DNA from: Cellulomonas carbonis
GTDB taxonomy: Bacteria; Actinomycetota; Actinomycetes; Actinomycetales; Cellulomonadaceae
Direction of reading: 5' to 3'
DNA: 64,000 nt
Assembly (NCBI RefSeq): GCF_014636275.1
Contig: NZ_BMEB01000002.1
Span: forward strand, 930,001-994,000
Positions 32,749 to 42,500 of this stretch are shown piece after piece. Each line of letters begins with the position of its first letter. Positions within the stretch are counted from its first letter, which is position 1. Both the position numbers and the translations under genes were made by a program. The notes under the pieces are model-generated. The model was not told the origin of the DNA. It saw only the letters and a list, made by a program, of their open reading frames with translations, and made no database searches.

Positions 32749-33801
32749 ATGAGCGAATCCACCGCTGCCGCCGCCGCCCGACCGCCCGGGCGCTCGGCCG
32801 CCGACCCGCCCCCCGGCGGGGCCGCCCCACCGGCATCCGAACGCCGGCAGGCGCTCGGCAGGGCCCTGCGGAACCCGCTCGTCGGCCCGCTCGCCGCTCT
32901 GCTCGTCGCGGTCGTGCTCTTCACCCTCATGACCGACACGTTCGCCACCGCGGGGAACGCGTCGCTGATCCTCCAGCAGTCGATCGTCATCGGGACCCTC
33001 GCGCTCGGTCAGACCCTGATCATCCTCACCGCGGGGATCGACCTGGCCAACGGCGCCATCGCGGTGCTCGGCACGATCGTCATGGCCAAGTTCGTCTTCG
33101 AGGGCGGCAACCCGCTGACGGCTCTCCTCCTCGGGCTGACCATCACCGTCGTCCTCGGCGCGATCAGCGGCCTGCTCGTCACGCGGCTGGGACTGCCACC
33201 GTTCATCGTCACCCTGGGCATGCTCACCGTCGTCTACGCGATCGCGCGCCTGTACTCCGAGTCGCGGAGCTACTCCGTCAGCGAGCCGCTCCTGCGGTTC
33301 TGGGGACAGGGCACCACCCTCGGGGGCGTGCGGATCACCTGGGGCACGCTGCTGCTCCTCGTGGTCTTCACGGTCTTCTGGTTCGCCCTCGCCCGCACCT
33401 CGTGGGGCCGTCACGTGTACGCGGTGGGCAACGCCCCGGAGGCGGCTCGCCTCGTCGGGATCAAGGTGAACCGCACGATCCTGTCGGTGTACGTCGCGGC
33501 CGGTGCGCTCTACGGGCTCGCGGCCTGGCAGGCACTGGGCCGCATCCCGAACGCGGACCCGAACGCCTACCAGACCGCCAACCTCGACAGCATCACGGCC
33601 GTCGTCATCGGAGGCACGAGCCTGTTCGGCGGGCGCGGCAGCGTCGTCGGCACGCTCATCGGCGCCCTCATCGTGGGCGTCCTCCGCTCGGGACTCACCC
33701 AGGCGGGGATCGACAACCTGTACCAGGACCTCGCCACGGGTGTCCTCGTCATCGTCGCGGTCTCCCTGGACCAGGCGTCGCGAAGGAGGGCGGCACGATG
33801 A
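32749..33801 (+). CDS. Sugar ABC transporter permease (RbsC/FrcC type)
   Basis: 350 residues from ATG 32749. After a 45-residue Pro/Ala-rich N-terminus come about nine membrane helices. The family segment LGQTLIILTAGIDLANGAIAVLG (near 85-107) is present, and so is the EAA-like loop VGIKVNRTILSVYVAAG. GGTSLFGGRGSVVGTLIGALI is the classic RbsC signature. It forms the membrane channel as a dimer. The stop overlaps the ATPase start as ATGA. Confidence 0.92.
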   Translation: MSESTAAAAARPPGRSAADPPPGGAAPPASERRQALGRALRNPLVGPLAALLVAVVLFTLMTDTFATAGNASLILQQSIVIGTLALGQTLIILTAGIDLANGAIAVLGTIVMAKFVFEGGNPLTALLLGLTITVVLGAISGLLVTRLGLPPFIVTLGMLTVVYAIARLYSESRSYSVSEPLLRFWGQGTTLGGVRITWGTLLLLVVFTVFWFALARTSWGRHVYAVGNAPEAARLVGIKVNRTILSVYVAAGALYGLAAWQALGRIPNADPNAYQTANLDSITAVVIGGTSLFGGRGSVVGTLIGALIVGVLRSGLTQAGIDNLYQDLATGVLVIVAVSLDQASRRRAAR

Positions 33802-34747
33802 GCAGCACGACGACAGGAACCGAGGGCCGCGGCGCGGAGACGCCGCAGGCCGACGGCCGGACCCCGGTCCTCGAGGGCCGCAAGCTGTCCAAGTCCTACG
33901 GCCACGTCCGCGCGATGGTCGACGCGGACTTCGAGCTCATGCCCGGCGAGGTCCTCGCGGTCATCGGGGACAACGGCGCCGGCAAGTCCACCCTGGTCAA
34001 GGCGCTGTCCGGTGCGGTGACGCCCGACAAGGGCGAGCTGCTGCTGGACGGCAAGCCGGTGACTTTCCGTTCCCCGATCGAGGCCAGGGCCCTGGGGATC
34101 GAGACGGTCTACCAGGACCTGGCGGTCGCCCCGGCGCTCGACATCGCCTCCAACCTGTTCCTCGGGCGGGAGCTGCGGCGGAGCGGCCCGCTCGGCAGCC
34201 TCCTGAGGATGGTCGACGCGCGCGCCATGCGGGACGAGGCGCAGCACCAGCTCGACGCCCTCGGTGTGCGGATCCCCGACGTGCGCCAGCCCGTGGAGAG
34301 CCTGTCCGGTGGGCAGCGCCAGAGCGTCGCCGTCGCTCGCGCCGCCGCGTTCGCCACCAAGCTCGTGATCATGGACGAGCCCACGGCCGCGCTGGGTGTC
34401 CGTGAGTCCGGGATGGTGCTCGACCTGATCCGGCGGATCAGCGCGCGGGGGCTGCCGGTCATGCTGATCTCGCACAACATGCCGCACGTCTTCGACATCG
34501 CCGACCGCATCCACATCCACCGGCTCGGCAGCCGGGTCGCCGTCGTGAGCCCACGGACCCACACCATGTCCGACGCGGTCGCGATCATGACCGGAGCGGC
34601 GCGGCCCGAAGACGTCGGGGGCCGCAGCCACTACGACGAGCGCGCGCAGGGGCGGCAGCGGGCCCGGTCGACGGACGGGTCGGACGGGCCTCCCACGCCC
34701 GCCGACCGGGTAAACCCGGAGGGCGGCGAGGGCGCGGGGAGCGTGCC

Positions 34748-34751
<4 letters not shown>
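33798..34751 (+). CDS. Sugar ABC transporter ATP-binding protein, single domain (FrcA-like)
   Basis: 317 residues from ATG 33798. One nucleotide-binding domain: Walker A GDNGAGKST near residue 57, Q-loop, signature LSGGQRQ near 170, Walker B VIMDEPTAA, and the switch His in LISHN. Monosaccharide importers normally have two fused domains of about 500 residues; the single domain is the FrcA form. A charged Arg/Gly/Asp C-terminal tail of about 40 residues is unusual. The stop overlaps the kinase start as GTGA. Confidence 0.92.
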
Positions 34752-35377
<626 letters not shown>

Positions 35378-35405
35378 TCGGCGCTCGGGTCGGAGACTGG
35401 CGTGG

Positions 35406-36101
35406 TCAGTGCGGCAGCACGTACAGGTAGATGAGCAGGTAGTGCAGCACCGCTGCCGCCACGACCAGCACGTGCCAGATCTCGTGGAAGCCGAGCACGC
35501 CGGGTACCGGGTTGGGCCGCTCGACGACGAAGACGACGAAGCCCACGCAGTACAGCAGGCCGCCGGCCGCCATGAGCGCGTAGGCGCCGAACGGCAGCGG
35601 TACGCCGGCGCCCACGAGCAGCACCGGTATCCAGCCGAGCACGATGTACAGGGTGTTGGTGACGTACTTCGGCAGCTCCCGCAGCGTGGACCGCAGCGCG
35701 ATCCCGACCGCGGCGATCACCCACACCGCGCCCAGCACCGCCCAGCCGTAGGCGTTGCGGAAGACGACCAGCACCAGCGGCGTCACGGTGCCCGCGATCA
35801 GCAGGAACACCGAGACGTAGTCCAGGGTGCGGAGCACCTCGTTCACGCGCGGGCCGCGGTCGATGCCGTGGTGCAGCGTGCTCGCGACGAACAGCATCAG
35901 CACCGACAGGCCGTAGACGCTGAACCCGACGATCTTCCACGGATCGGCCTGCGCGGCGGCCTGGGTGACGAGCAGCGCCGCGCCGACGACGGCGAAGCAG
36001 CTCGCCGCGAGGTGCGTGACCGTGTTGATCCGCTCGTCGGTGACGTGGACGCTGCCGTCGCGGCTGCGCTGCGGGGTGGTGTCGTGCTCCGTCGTGCCCA
36101 C
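35406..36101 (-). CDS. Hemolysin III / PAQR family membrane protein
   Basis: 231 residues from ATG 36101. Seven membrane helices are visible from residue 28 on. The metal-site pattern of the family is present: Ser and His in ASTLHHG (near 75), Asp in TLDYVSVFLLIAGT (near 93), and His in GFHEIWHVLVV near the C-terminus. Bacterial members are YqfA/YplQ-like with unclear activity, possibly ceramidase-like or membrane-energetics proteins. Monocistronic, converging with the kinase. The gap 36102-36359 holds nothing recognised beyond promoters. Confidence 0.9.
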   Translation of the reverse strand: MGTTEHDTTPQRSRDGSVHVTDERINTVTHLAASCFAVVGAALLVTQAAAQADPWKIVGFSVYGLSVLMLFVASTLHHGIDRGPRVNEVLRTLDYVSVFLLIAGTVTPLVLVVFRNAYGWAVLGAVWVIAAVGIALRSTLRELPKYVTNTLYIVLGWIPVLLVGAGVPLPFGAYALMAAGGLLYCVGFVVFVVERPNPVPGVLGFHEIWHVLVVAAAVLHYLLIYLYVLPH

Positions 36102-36359
36102 GGTGACCTTCCTCGGGGCGCCGGACGCCCGCGCTGGGGCGGGGGATTCGGGTGCAGCCTAGCGAGGCCCGCCGTCGGACGACCCGGGACCAGCCGCCGT
36201 CGGCGGCCGGCCGGAGCGCGTGCAGCACCTCCTGCTCGGGGTGCCCCTCGCGCCACCCCGACCTAACGTCGGGGATCAACCGAGCGAGGTGCCGTCCGCC
36301 CGACGGCTCCCGCCCGCGCAGCACCCCGCACCACCCCGACGCACGACGAGAGGCTGACC

Positions 36360-37334
36360 ATGGAGTACCGCACGCTCGGTCGCACCGGGCTGTCCGTGTC
36401 GGAGATCGGCTACGGCGCGTGGGGGATCGGCGCGTCGCAGTGGGTCGGGGCTCGCGAGGACGAGTCCGTCGCGGCGCTGCACCGGGCCATCGAGCTCGGG
36501 GTGAACCTCATCGACACCGCGCGCGGGTACGGCGAGAGCGAGCGGATCGTCGGCGGCGTCGTCCGCGAGCACCCCGGCGTGCTCGTCGCGACCAAGGTCC
36601 CGCCGAAGAACGCGACGTGGCCCGCGCCGTCGGGGCTGCACCCGGACGAGACGTTCCCGGGCGAGCACATCCGGGCGAGCCTCGAGGAGAGCCTCGCGGC
36701 GTCGGGGCTCGAGGCGTTCGACCTGCTCCAGTTCCACGTCTGGAGCGACGAGTGGGTCGGCAAGGGCGACTGGCTCGAGACGATCGCCGCGCTGCGCGAC
36801 GAGGGCAAGATCCGCTTCTTCGGGGTCTCCATCAACGACTACCAGCCGGAGAACGCGCTCGAGCTCATCGGCAGCGGCGCGGTCGACACCGTGCAGGTCA
36901 TCTACAACGCGTTCCACCAGCAGCCCGAGGAGCACCTCCTGCCGGCGTGCCAGCAGCACGACGTCGGCGTCATCGTGCGGGTCGCGCTCGACGAGGGCGG
37001 GCTGACCGGGCGGATCACCGCGGACTCGACCTTCCCGGACGGGGACTTCCGCAACCGGTACTTCGGCGGCGACCGCCCCGCGCAGGTCGAGCAGCACGTG
37101 CGGGAGCTCACCGAGGAGCTCGGCATCTCGACGGACGAGCTCGCCGACGTCGCGCTGCGGTACGTGCTCGACCACCCGGCCGTCTCGACCGTCATCGCCG
37201 GCATGCGCAGCGTCCGCAACGTCGAGCGGAACGCGGCGACGAGCGACGGCCGGCGCCTGACCGAGGAGCAGCGGGCCGTCATCCGGCGGCACCGGTGGGA
37301 GCGGAACTTCTACCAGGCGCCCGACGTCGAGTAG
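36360..37334 (+). CDS. Aldo/keto reductase
   Basis: 324 residues from ATG 36360. The (beta/alpha)8 AKR tetrad is visible: Asp52 and Tyr57 in [11 protein letters not shown], Lys79 in VATKV, His126 in LLQFHVW. The NADPH-site region [16 protein letters not shown] and [17 protein letters not shown] lie at expected positions. It is followed after 3 bases by the PAS-PP2C gene, so co-transcribed. Substrate unknown; it belongs to the oxidoreductase branch that resembles aryl-alcohol dehydrogenases. Confidence 0.92.
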   Translation: MEYRTLGRTGLSVSEIGYGAWGIGASQWVGAREDESVAALHRAIELGVNLIDTARGYGESERIVGGVVREHPGVLVATKVPPKNATWPAPSGLHPDETFPGEHIRASLEESLAASGLEAFDLLQFHVWSDEWVGKGDWLETIAALRDEGKIRFFGVSINDYQPENALELIGSGAVDTVQVIYNAFHQQPEEHLLPACQQHDVGVIVRVALDEGGLTGRITADSTFPDGDFRNRYFGGDRPAQVEQHVRELTEELGISTDELADVALRYVLDHPAVSTVIAGMRSVRNVERNAATSDGRRLTEEQRAVIRRHRWERNFYQAPDVE

Positions 37335-37337
37335 GCG

Positions 37338-38651
37338 ATGGCTACCGAGACCAGGGACGACGACGGCGCAGCGGCCCGCCCGTCCGCGAGCGCCCCGGCA
37401 TCGACCGACGCCCTGCTCGAGGTGCTGGCGCAGTTCGACAGCCTGCTCGAGGGCGCGCCGCTCGGGATCGGCATCTTCGACCGGGACCTCCGCCACGTCC
37501 GGGTGAACGCCGTGCTCGAGGAGATGAACGGGCGGCCGGCCGACCAGCTGCTCGGGCGCACGCCGAGCGAGGTGAACGGCGAGGTCGGGGCGCAGGCCGA
37601 GGTGTTCTACCGACAGGTGATGGACCGCGGTGTCGCGATGCGCGACGTGCGTCTCACCGGCGAGGTGACGGCCCGGCCCGGTCAGGTGCGGCACTGGAGC
37701 ACGACGTTCTACCCGGTGCGCCGCGAGGACGAGGTCGTGGGACTGTGCGTCATCGTCGACGACGTGACCGCCGAGCAGGAGCTCAGCGACGCCCTGGCGA
37801 AGTCCCGGCGCGACTTCCAGCGTCTGGCCGAGGACCTGCAGCGCGACCTCCTCCCGCCCGCCCACCCCGTCGTCGCGGACGCCGACGTCGCCGCGATCTA
37901 CCGGCCGGCGAACACCGCGTCGCGCGTCGGGGGCGACTTCTACGACGTGGTCGAGCTCGACGCACGGCGCTGGCTGCTCGTCATCGGCGACGTCCAGGGG
38001 AAGGGCCCGCTCGCCGCGTCGCTCAGCGGCGCCCTGCGGTACGCCGTGCGGACGGCCGCCGTCGTCGACCCCGACCCGGCCCACGTGATGGCCACGGTCA
38101 ACGCGGTGCTGATGGGGCTCGAGCACGAGGCGACCTGCACCGCGGTGTGCGCGCTCCTCGAGCGGGACGGCGCCGGGTGGTCCGTCTGCGTGGCGTCGGC
38201 CGGGCATCCCGCGCCCCTGGTCGTCCGCGGCGCCACGAACGGTTCTCCACCCACCGTCGAGGGGGTGGGGGCGTCGAACCTGCTGCTCGGCATCGTGAAC
38301 GGGGTCCGCTATGACGCCGCCCGAGCCGGCCTGGCTCCGGGCGACAGCCTCGTGCTCTACACCGACGGCATCACCGAAGCCCGCGCACCGCGGCCGGTCC
38401 TGGCCGGCGACGACGGGCGCCCGCTCGACGCCGCGATCACGCTGTTCGGCGAGGCGCGGCTGCGCGCCGTGCTCACCGAGGTCACCACCTCGGGGTCGGC
38501 GCGCTCGACCGCCGACCGCGGCCGGGCCGACCTGCTCGCGCGGGGGATCGACGACGCGGTCCAGGCCTTCGCGTCGGGGAGGCTCCGCGACGACGTCACG
38601 CTCCTGGTGCTCCACGTCCCCCAGAGCGACCCGCGGCCGACCGGTCGGTGA
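37338..38651 (+). CDS. PAS domain plus SpoIIE/PP2C serine phosphatase (RsbP-like)
   Basis: 437 residues from ATG 37338, three bases after the aldo/keto reductase stop. A PAS domain spans about residues 28-150 (LEGAPLGIGIFDRDLRHVRVN). A short coil with QRDLLPP follows. The PP2C/SpoIIE domain is about 180-430, with metal-binding Asp in GGDFYDVVEL and GDVQGKGPLAA, and YTDGITEAR and DDVTLLVL. It dephosphorylates an anti-anti-sigma (STAS) protein in partner-switching. The STAS-like gene at 41010 is a candidate partner by proximity only. The first 13 bases are identical to those of the gene at 39889. Confidence 0.9.
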   Translation: MATETRDDDGAAARPSASAPASTDALLEVLAQFDSLLEGAPLGIGIFDRDLRHVRVNAVLEEMNGRPADQLLGRTPSEVNGEVGAQAEVFYRQVMDRGVAMRDVRLTGEVTARPGQVRHWSTTFYPVRREDEVVGLCVIVDDVTAEQELSDALAKSRRDFQRLAEDLQRDLLPPAHPVVADADVAAIYRPANTASRVGGDFYDVVELDARRWLLVIGDVQGKGPLAASLSGALRYAVRTAAVVDPDPAHVMATVNAVLMGLEHEATCTAVCALLERDGAGWSVCVASAGHPAPLVVRGATNGSPPTVEGVGASNLLLGIVNGVRYDAARAGLAPGDSLVLYTDGITEARAPRPVLAGDDGRPLDAAITLFGEARLRAVLTEVTTSGSARSTADRGRADLLARGIDDAVQAFASGRLRDDVTLLVLHVPQSDPRPTGR

Positions 38652-38770
38652 CGCAGCCGGGCGGGCCGCCCGGCCCGCTCGCCCCGCACGCCCTGGTGAC
38701 GCAGCCTGTACGCAGGCGCCCGCACGCGGGCCCGCCTTCCAGCGCCCGCACCAACCCACCGGAGGTCCCC

Positions 38771-39805
38771 ATGCAGTACCGCACGCTCGGACGGTCGGGG
38801 ACGGTCGTCTCCACGCAGGCCCTCGGGACGATGACGTTCGGCGCCGAGGCCGACGAGGCCACGTCCGGCGACATCATGACCGCCTACGTCGAGAACGGCG
38901 GGACGTTCTTCGACACTGCGGACGTGTACAGCGCGGGAGTCTCGGAGGAGATCATCGGCCGGTGGCTCGCCGCCCACCCGACGGAGGCCGCGCAGGTCGT
39001 CGTCGCGACCAAGGGCCGTTTCCCGATGGGGGAGGGGCCCAACGACGTCGGGCTGTCCCGCCGCCACCTGCGGACCGCGCTCGACGCCTCGCTGCGCCGC
39101 CTCGGCGTCGACCACATCGACCTCTACCAGGTCCACGCCTGGGACGCGCTGACCCCGGTCGACGAGACGCTCGGCTTTCTCGACGAGGCCGTGCGCGCCG
39201 GGAAGATCTCCTACTACGGCTTCTCCAACTACCTCGGCTGGCAGCTCACCAAGGCGGTCCACGTCGCGCGTGCCCACGGGTGGTCCGCGCCGGTCACCCT
39301 GCAGCCGCAGTACAACCTCCTCGTGCGTGACATCGAGCACGAGGTCGTCCCGGCGTCGCTCGACGCGGGCATCGGGCTCCTGCCGTGGTCGCCGCTCGCC
39401 GGCGGCTGGCTCAGCGGCAAGTACGAGCGCGACGTCCCGCCGACCGGCAGCACGCGCCTCGGCGAGAACCCCAAGCGAGGCATGGAGGCGTGGGAGGCGC
39501 GCAACGCCGACGAGCGCACCTGGCGCGTCATCGACGCCGTCGGCGAGGTCGCCGAGGCCCACGGGTGCTCGATGTCCCAGGTCGCGCTCGCGTGGCTCGC
39601 CGCCCAGCCGGCGGTGACGTCGGTGATCCTCGGCGCGCGCACGGTCGAGCAGCTCACCGACAACATGGGTGCCGCCGACCTCGAGCTGAGCGGCGAGGAG
39701 ATCGCGCGGCTGACCGAGGCGAGCGCGCCGCGCGTCGACGACTACCCGTACGGGACCGCCGGCGTCCAGCAGCGGCACCGCCCGATCACGGGCGGACGCG
39801 GCTGA
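38771..39805 (+). CDS. Aldo/keto reductase (YajO/Tas-like)
   Basis: 344 residues from ATG 38771 with GGAGG 5 bases upstream. Tetrad residues lie in FFDTADVYSAG (Asp, Tyr), VVATKG (Lys) and DLYQVHAWD (His). The subfamily motifs PLAGGWLSGKY, and MSQVALAWLAAQPAVTSVILGARTVEQL, are characteristic of AKR11/AKR9-type enzymes. It is only distantly related to the reductase at 36360, so not a recent duplicate. Cytoplasmic, NADPH-dependent; substrate unknown. Confidence 0.92.
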   Translation: MQYRTLGRSGTVVSTQALGTMTFGAEADEATSGDIMTAYVENGGTFFDTADVYSAGVSEEIIGRWLAAHPTEAAQVVVATKGRFPMGEGPNDVGLSRRHLRTALDASLRRLGVDHIDLYQVHAWDALTPVDETLGFLDEAVRAGKISYYGFSNYLGWQLTKAVHVARAHGWSAPVTLQPQYNLLVRDIEHEVVPASLDAGIGLLPWSPLAGGWLSGKYERDVPPTGSTRLGENPKRGMEAWEARNADERTWRVIDAVGEVAEAHGCSMSQVALAWLAAQPAVTSVILGARTVEQLTDNMGAADLELSGEEIARLTEASAPRVDDYPYGTAGVQQRHRPITGGRG

Positions 39806-39888
39806 GCGCCGCACCGCGCCTCCCGGCCCGGCTCCTTCGCGACGGGCGTTCGCGGAACTTCTCCGACGCGCCCGTCGTCGAGCAGACG

Positions 39889-40212
39889 ATGGCTACCGAG
39901 ACGCACGACGACGGCGCCGCGCCCCGGCCCGGGCGCGGTGCCGCCCGCCTGCACCACCGCCTCCGCTCGCACCCGCTGACGGCCGCGCCGTACCGGATCG
40001 GCGTCGTCGTCGTCGGGCTGCTCGTGGTGGCCGCCGGCATCGCGATGCTCGTCCTGCCCGGGCCGGGCGTCGCGGGGATCCTGCTCGGCCTGGCGATCCT
40101 CGGGACCGAGTTCCCGTGGGCGAAGAGGTGGGTGGAGACGGCGCTCGGCCTGCTGCGCCGACTCCACGCCCGGACGCTCGGCCGGTGGGGGTCCCGCCGC
40201 GACACGCCCTAG
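39889..40212 (+). CDS. TIGR02611-type PGPGW membrane protein
   Basis: 107 residues from ATG 39889. A hydrophobic helix at about 37-57 leads into VLPGPGVAGILLGLAILGTEFPWAKRW, the family signature, with a second helix. The MATETHDDGAA beginning echoes MATETRDDDGAA of the phosphatase gene at 37338. Small actinobacterial membrane protein of unknown role. Its TAG stop interlocks with that of the opposing HxlR gene in one CTAG. Confidence 0.85.
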   Translation: MATETHDDGAAPRPGRGAARLHHRLRSHPLTAAPYRIGVVVVGLLVVAAGIAMLVLPGPGVAGILLGLAILGTEFPWAKRWVETALGLLRRLHARTLGRWGSRRDTP

Positions 40213-40634
40213 GTGACGGCGTCGTCGAACCGTTCGCGCGCCGCGGTGACCTCGGCGAGGTGGGCCGTCGTCCACGCGAGCAGCGCGTCGACGGGCTCGC
40301 GCAGCGTCTTGCCGAGCGGCGTGATGCGGTACTCGACCGCGACGGGCCTGGAGCCGGTCACCGCGCGCTCGACGATGCCGTTGCGCTCGAGGCGGCGCAG
40401 CGTCGCCGTGAGGGACTTCTGCGTGACCGCAGGGATCGCGCGGCGCAGTCCGTTGAAACGCAGCGGCCGTCCGCACAGGTGCTCGAGGACCAGCACCGAC
40501 CACGTGTCGAGCACCTGACCGAGCAGGTCCCGCTGGAGGGCGCTGATCGCGAGCGCGCCGTCCTCGTCGGACGGCTGGGCGGGCGGCGCGACGGACGGCG
40601 CGGGGGCGACGTTCGACGACGTCGTGCGGCTCAC
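40209..40634 (-). CDS. HxlR family regulator
   Basis: 141 residues from GTG 40634, though the true start may be later because the first 25 residues overlap conserved RidA coding sequence on the other strand. The winged helix begins near residue 32: LGQVLDTWSVLVLEHLCGRPLRFNGLRRAI, recognition helix VTQKSLTATLRRLERNGIVERAV, wing PVAVEYRITPLGK. No Cys is seen in the usual sensing position. It normally pairs with a divergent target; here the neighbour is only a RidA remnant. Confidence 0.85.
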   Translation of the reverse strand: MSRTTSSNVAPAPSVAPPAQPSDEDGALAISALQRDLLGQVLDTWSVLVLEHLCGRPLRFNGLRRAIPAVTQKSLTATLRRLERNGIVERAVTGSRPVAVEYRITPLGKTLREPVDALLAWTTAHLAEVTAARERFDDAVT

Positions 40635-40812
40635 CTTCTACGTCACCCGGTGGACCCCCGACCGGATCGGCGCGTTCATGGCCGGCGTCGCGAGTGTCGC
40701 CGAGGAGCTCGGCCTGCCGTCGCCGCTGCCGCCGTCGTCGCTGATCGGCGTCGAGGCGCTGTACGAGCCCGACGTGCTCGTCGAGGTCGAGGCGACCGCG
40801 GTGCTGGACTGA
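40600..40812 (+). pseudogene. C-terminal remnant of a RidA/YjgF family gene
   Basis: The reading frame gives GATFDDVVRLTFYVTRW, then FMAGVASVAEELGLPSPLPPSSLIGVEALYEPDVLVEVEATAVLD, the second half of a RidA enamine/imine deaminase, including the YEPDVLVEVEA ending. Nothing RidA-like precedes it, and upstream codons read low-complexity sequence. A 62-residue product from GTG 40624 is possible but would lack half of the trimer-interface barrel. The break lies inside the divergent HxlR gene's 5' region, suggesting a deletion joined them. Confidence 0.65.
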
Positions 40813-41009
40813 CGGCGAGACCGCCGCTGGGCCGGCGGCGTCGAGCGTTTTCAGCCGCTCGGGCGCATCGGATCTGCTCACGCGGGCCCCCGTCCCGGCC
40901 GATACGAACCGTGAGCCACGACGGGCAGACCCGTCGTGAGCGGGGACGCCACGCCACGGGACCCACGAGGTCAGCCGGGCCGCCGAACGAAGGGACGGGT
41001 CCGACCACG

Positions 41010-41417
41010 ATGTCCGAGCACCGCACCCCCACGAGCGACGCGCGCGGCGAGATCACCGGCGAGAAGTTCCGCATCTGGCTGCGGCCGGACGGCGTCGTCG
41101 AGATCGCGTGGGCCCCGCACGTCCCGTCGGGCCTGGAGGACGCGCGCGCGGTGATCACCGCGATGAGCGAGCTCACCGGCGGCCGCGCAGCACCGCTCCT
41201 CGTGCACACGACCGACGCCGGCCCGCAGGACCGCGCCGCGCGCATGGAGTTCATCCGCCGGCAGGAGGTCGTGGCCGCCGTCGCGCTGGTCGTCGGGAAC
41301 CCGCTCAGCCGGATGATGGCGACCTTCTTCATCAACGTGAGCCGGCCGGACGTGCCGATCCGCCTCTTCGAGGACGAGGTCGCCGCCGTCGCGTGGCTCA
41401 GGGGGCACCTGGTGTGA
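41010..41417 (+). CDS. STAS/SpoIIAA-like domain protein
   Basis: 135 residues from ATG 41010. Beta strand IWLRPDGVVEIAW, helix EDARAVITAMSELTGG, strand APLLVHTTDA, then a helix and VAAVALVVGNPLSRMMATFFINVSRPDVPIRLFEDEVAAVAWL. This is the layout of the DUF7793/STAS-SEC14-like group. The stop overlaps the diguanylate cyclase start as GTGA, so it probably modulates that enzyme or is its partner. Whether it carries a phosphorylatable Ser/Thr is unclear. Confidence 0.7.
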   Translation: MSEHRTPTSDARGEITGEKFRIWLRPDGVVEIAWAPHVPSGLEDARAVITAMSELTGGRAAPLLVHTTDAGPQDRAARMEFIRRQEVVAAVALVVGNPLSRMMATFFINVSRPDVPIRLFEDEVAAVAWLRGHLV

Positions 41418-42232
41418 CGACCACCCCGGTGCCGGGCACGGACACCGCCCCGGACCTCGAGCGCCGGCTCGGAGAGGTCGTCGCCGTCATCCAGGAGCTG
41501 GCCGCACTCCGGTTCGACGCCCGCGCCACGGTCGGTGCCGCGGGCGACATCGTCGACGCCGTGGCCGCCGGCGTGAACGCCCTGGGCGAGGAGCTCGCGG
41601 CGTCCTACGAGGAGATCGAGCGCCGCGTCGCCGATCGCACCGCCGAGCTCGCGATCGCGACCCAGGAGCTGCGTCGCCGGGCGCTGCACGACGACCTGAC
41701 CGGCCTCGCGAACCGCACGGCCTTCTGGGACCGCCTGGCTCACCGCCTCGAGCGCGCGGACCGGCGTGGGGCCGCGTTCGCGGTGCTCTTCCTCGACCTC
41801 GACGACTTCAAGGCGGTCAACGACACCCTCGGCCACGCCGCGGGCGACCAGCTGCTCGTGGAGGTCGCGCGGCGCATCCGGGGTGAGCTGCGAGCCGGCG
41901 ACACGGCCGCCCGCGTCGGCGGCGACGAGTTCGTCGTCCTCCTCGACGACGTCGCATCCGGCGACGTGGCGCTCGCGGTCGCGCGCCGCGTCGGCGAGCG
42001 TCTGTGCGCGCCCTACGAGCTCGGGACCCACCGGGTCACCACGACGAGCAGCATCGGCGTCGCCGTCGGACGCCACGGGCTGCAGACCCCCGACGCGATC
42101 GTCGCCGCGGCCGACGCCGCGATGTACGACGCGAAGCGGAGCGGCCGGGGGGCGTGCGTGCTCCACGGCGCGGGCCGGACGGGCGAGGCGACGTCCGTCG
42201 GCGTGGCCGCGCCGGAGGCGTCGCCCGGCTGA
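41414..42232 (+). CDS. Diguanylate cyclase (GGDEF) with N-terminal coiled coil
   Basis: 272 residues from GTG 41414. A helical coiled-coil stretch covers residues 12-90, and the GGDEF domain about 90-255. The active-site loop is intact (GGDEF 169-173), substrate helix DDLTGLANR at 93-101, and an inhibitory RxxD site at 160-163 five residues upstream. It should make cyclic di-GMP from GTP with product inhibition. There is no EAL domain and no membrane anchor. Coupled to the STAS-like protein, a likely regulator. Confidence 0.92.
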   Translation: MTTTPVPGTDTAPDLERRLGEVVAVIQELAALRFDARATVGAAGDIVDAVAAGVNALGEELAASYEEIERRVADRTAELAIATQELRRRALHDDLTGLANRTAFWDRLAHRLERADRRGAAFAVLFLDLDDFKAVNDTLGHAAGDQLLVEVARRIRGELRAGDTAARVGGDEFVVLLDDVASGDVALAVARRVGERLCAPYELGTHRVTTTSSIGVAVGRHGLQTPDAIVAAADAAMYDAKRSGRGACVLHGAGRTGEATSVGVAAPEASPG

Positions 42233-42267
42233 CGGGCCCGGGCCGTCGCGCGGCTGACGGGCCCGGG
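42218..42267 (+). repeat. 25-bp tandem duplication at the end of the GGDEF gene
   Basis: The 25-bp block at 42218-42242, containing the stop codon, is repeated at 42243-42267 with two changes; the last 16 bases, GGCTGACGGGCCCGGG, are identical. Bases 42268-42500 hold the esterase promoter region and no gene. Confidence 0.6.
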
Positions 42268-42378
42268 GCATCGCACTCCGGCGTCCGTCCGTACCGTGAT
42301 CAAGACCCTTGACGGTTCACCCGTTCGGCCGCAAGCATGACGCATCCCCGTGAACTACATCGCTGTAGAGCGGCTGTC

Positions 42379-42396
42379 GTGGAAAACGATTTACAC
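42379..42396. promoter_or_regulatory. Palindrome upstream of the esterase gene, LacI-like operator
   Basis: GTGGAAAACGATTTACAC is an 18-bp dyad of form GTGnAAAnCGnTTTnCAC with a central CG. It lies 105 bases before the esterase start. It resembles LacI-family sites but its spacing differs from the xylan-cluster operators further right. Confidence 0.4.
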
Positions 42397-42500
42397 GCAT
42401 CGACGAGGCCGTGACCTGCGGGGACAGGTTGGCTCAACCTGCCAGGGACGTCGGGACGCGGCGACACGTCGCCCGGGCCGGCATCGGAGAAGGGAAGTCG

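Noticed and set aside
36360..39805. Recent tandem duplication of aldo/keto reductases
   Set aside because: The two proteins share only family motifs and belong to different branches.
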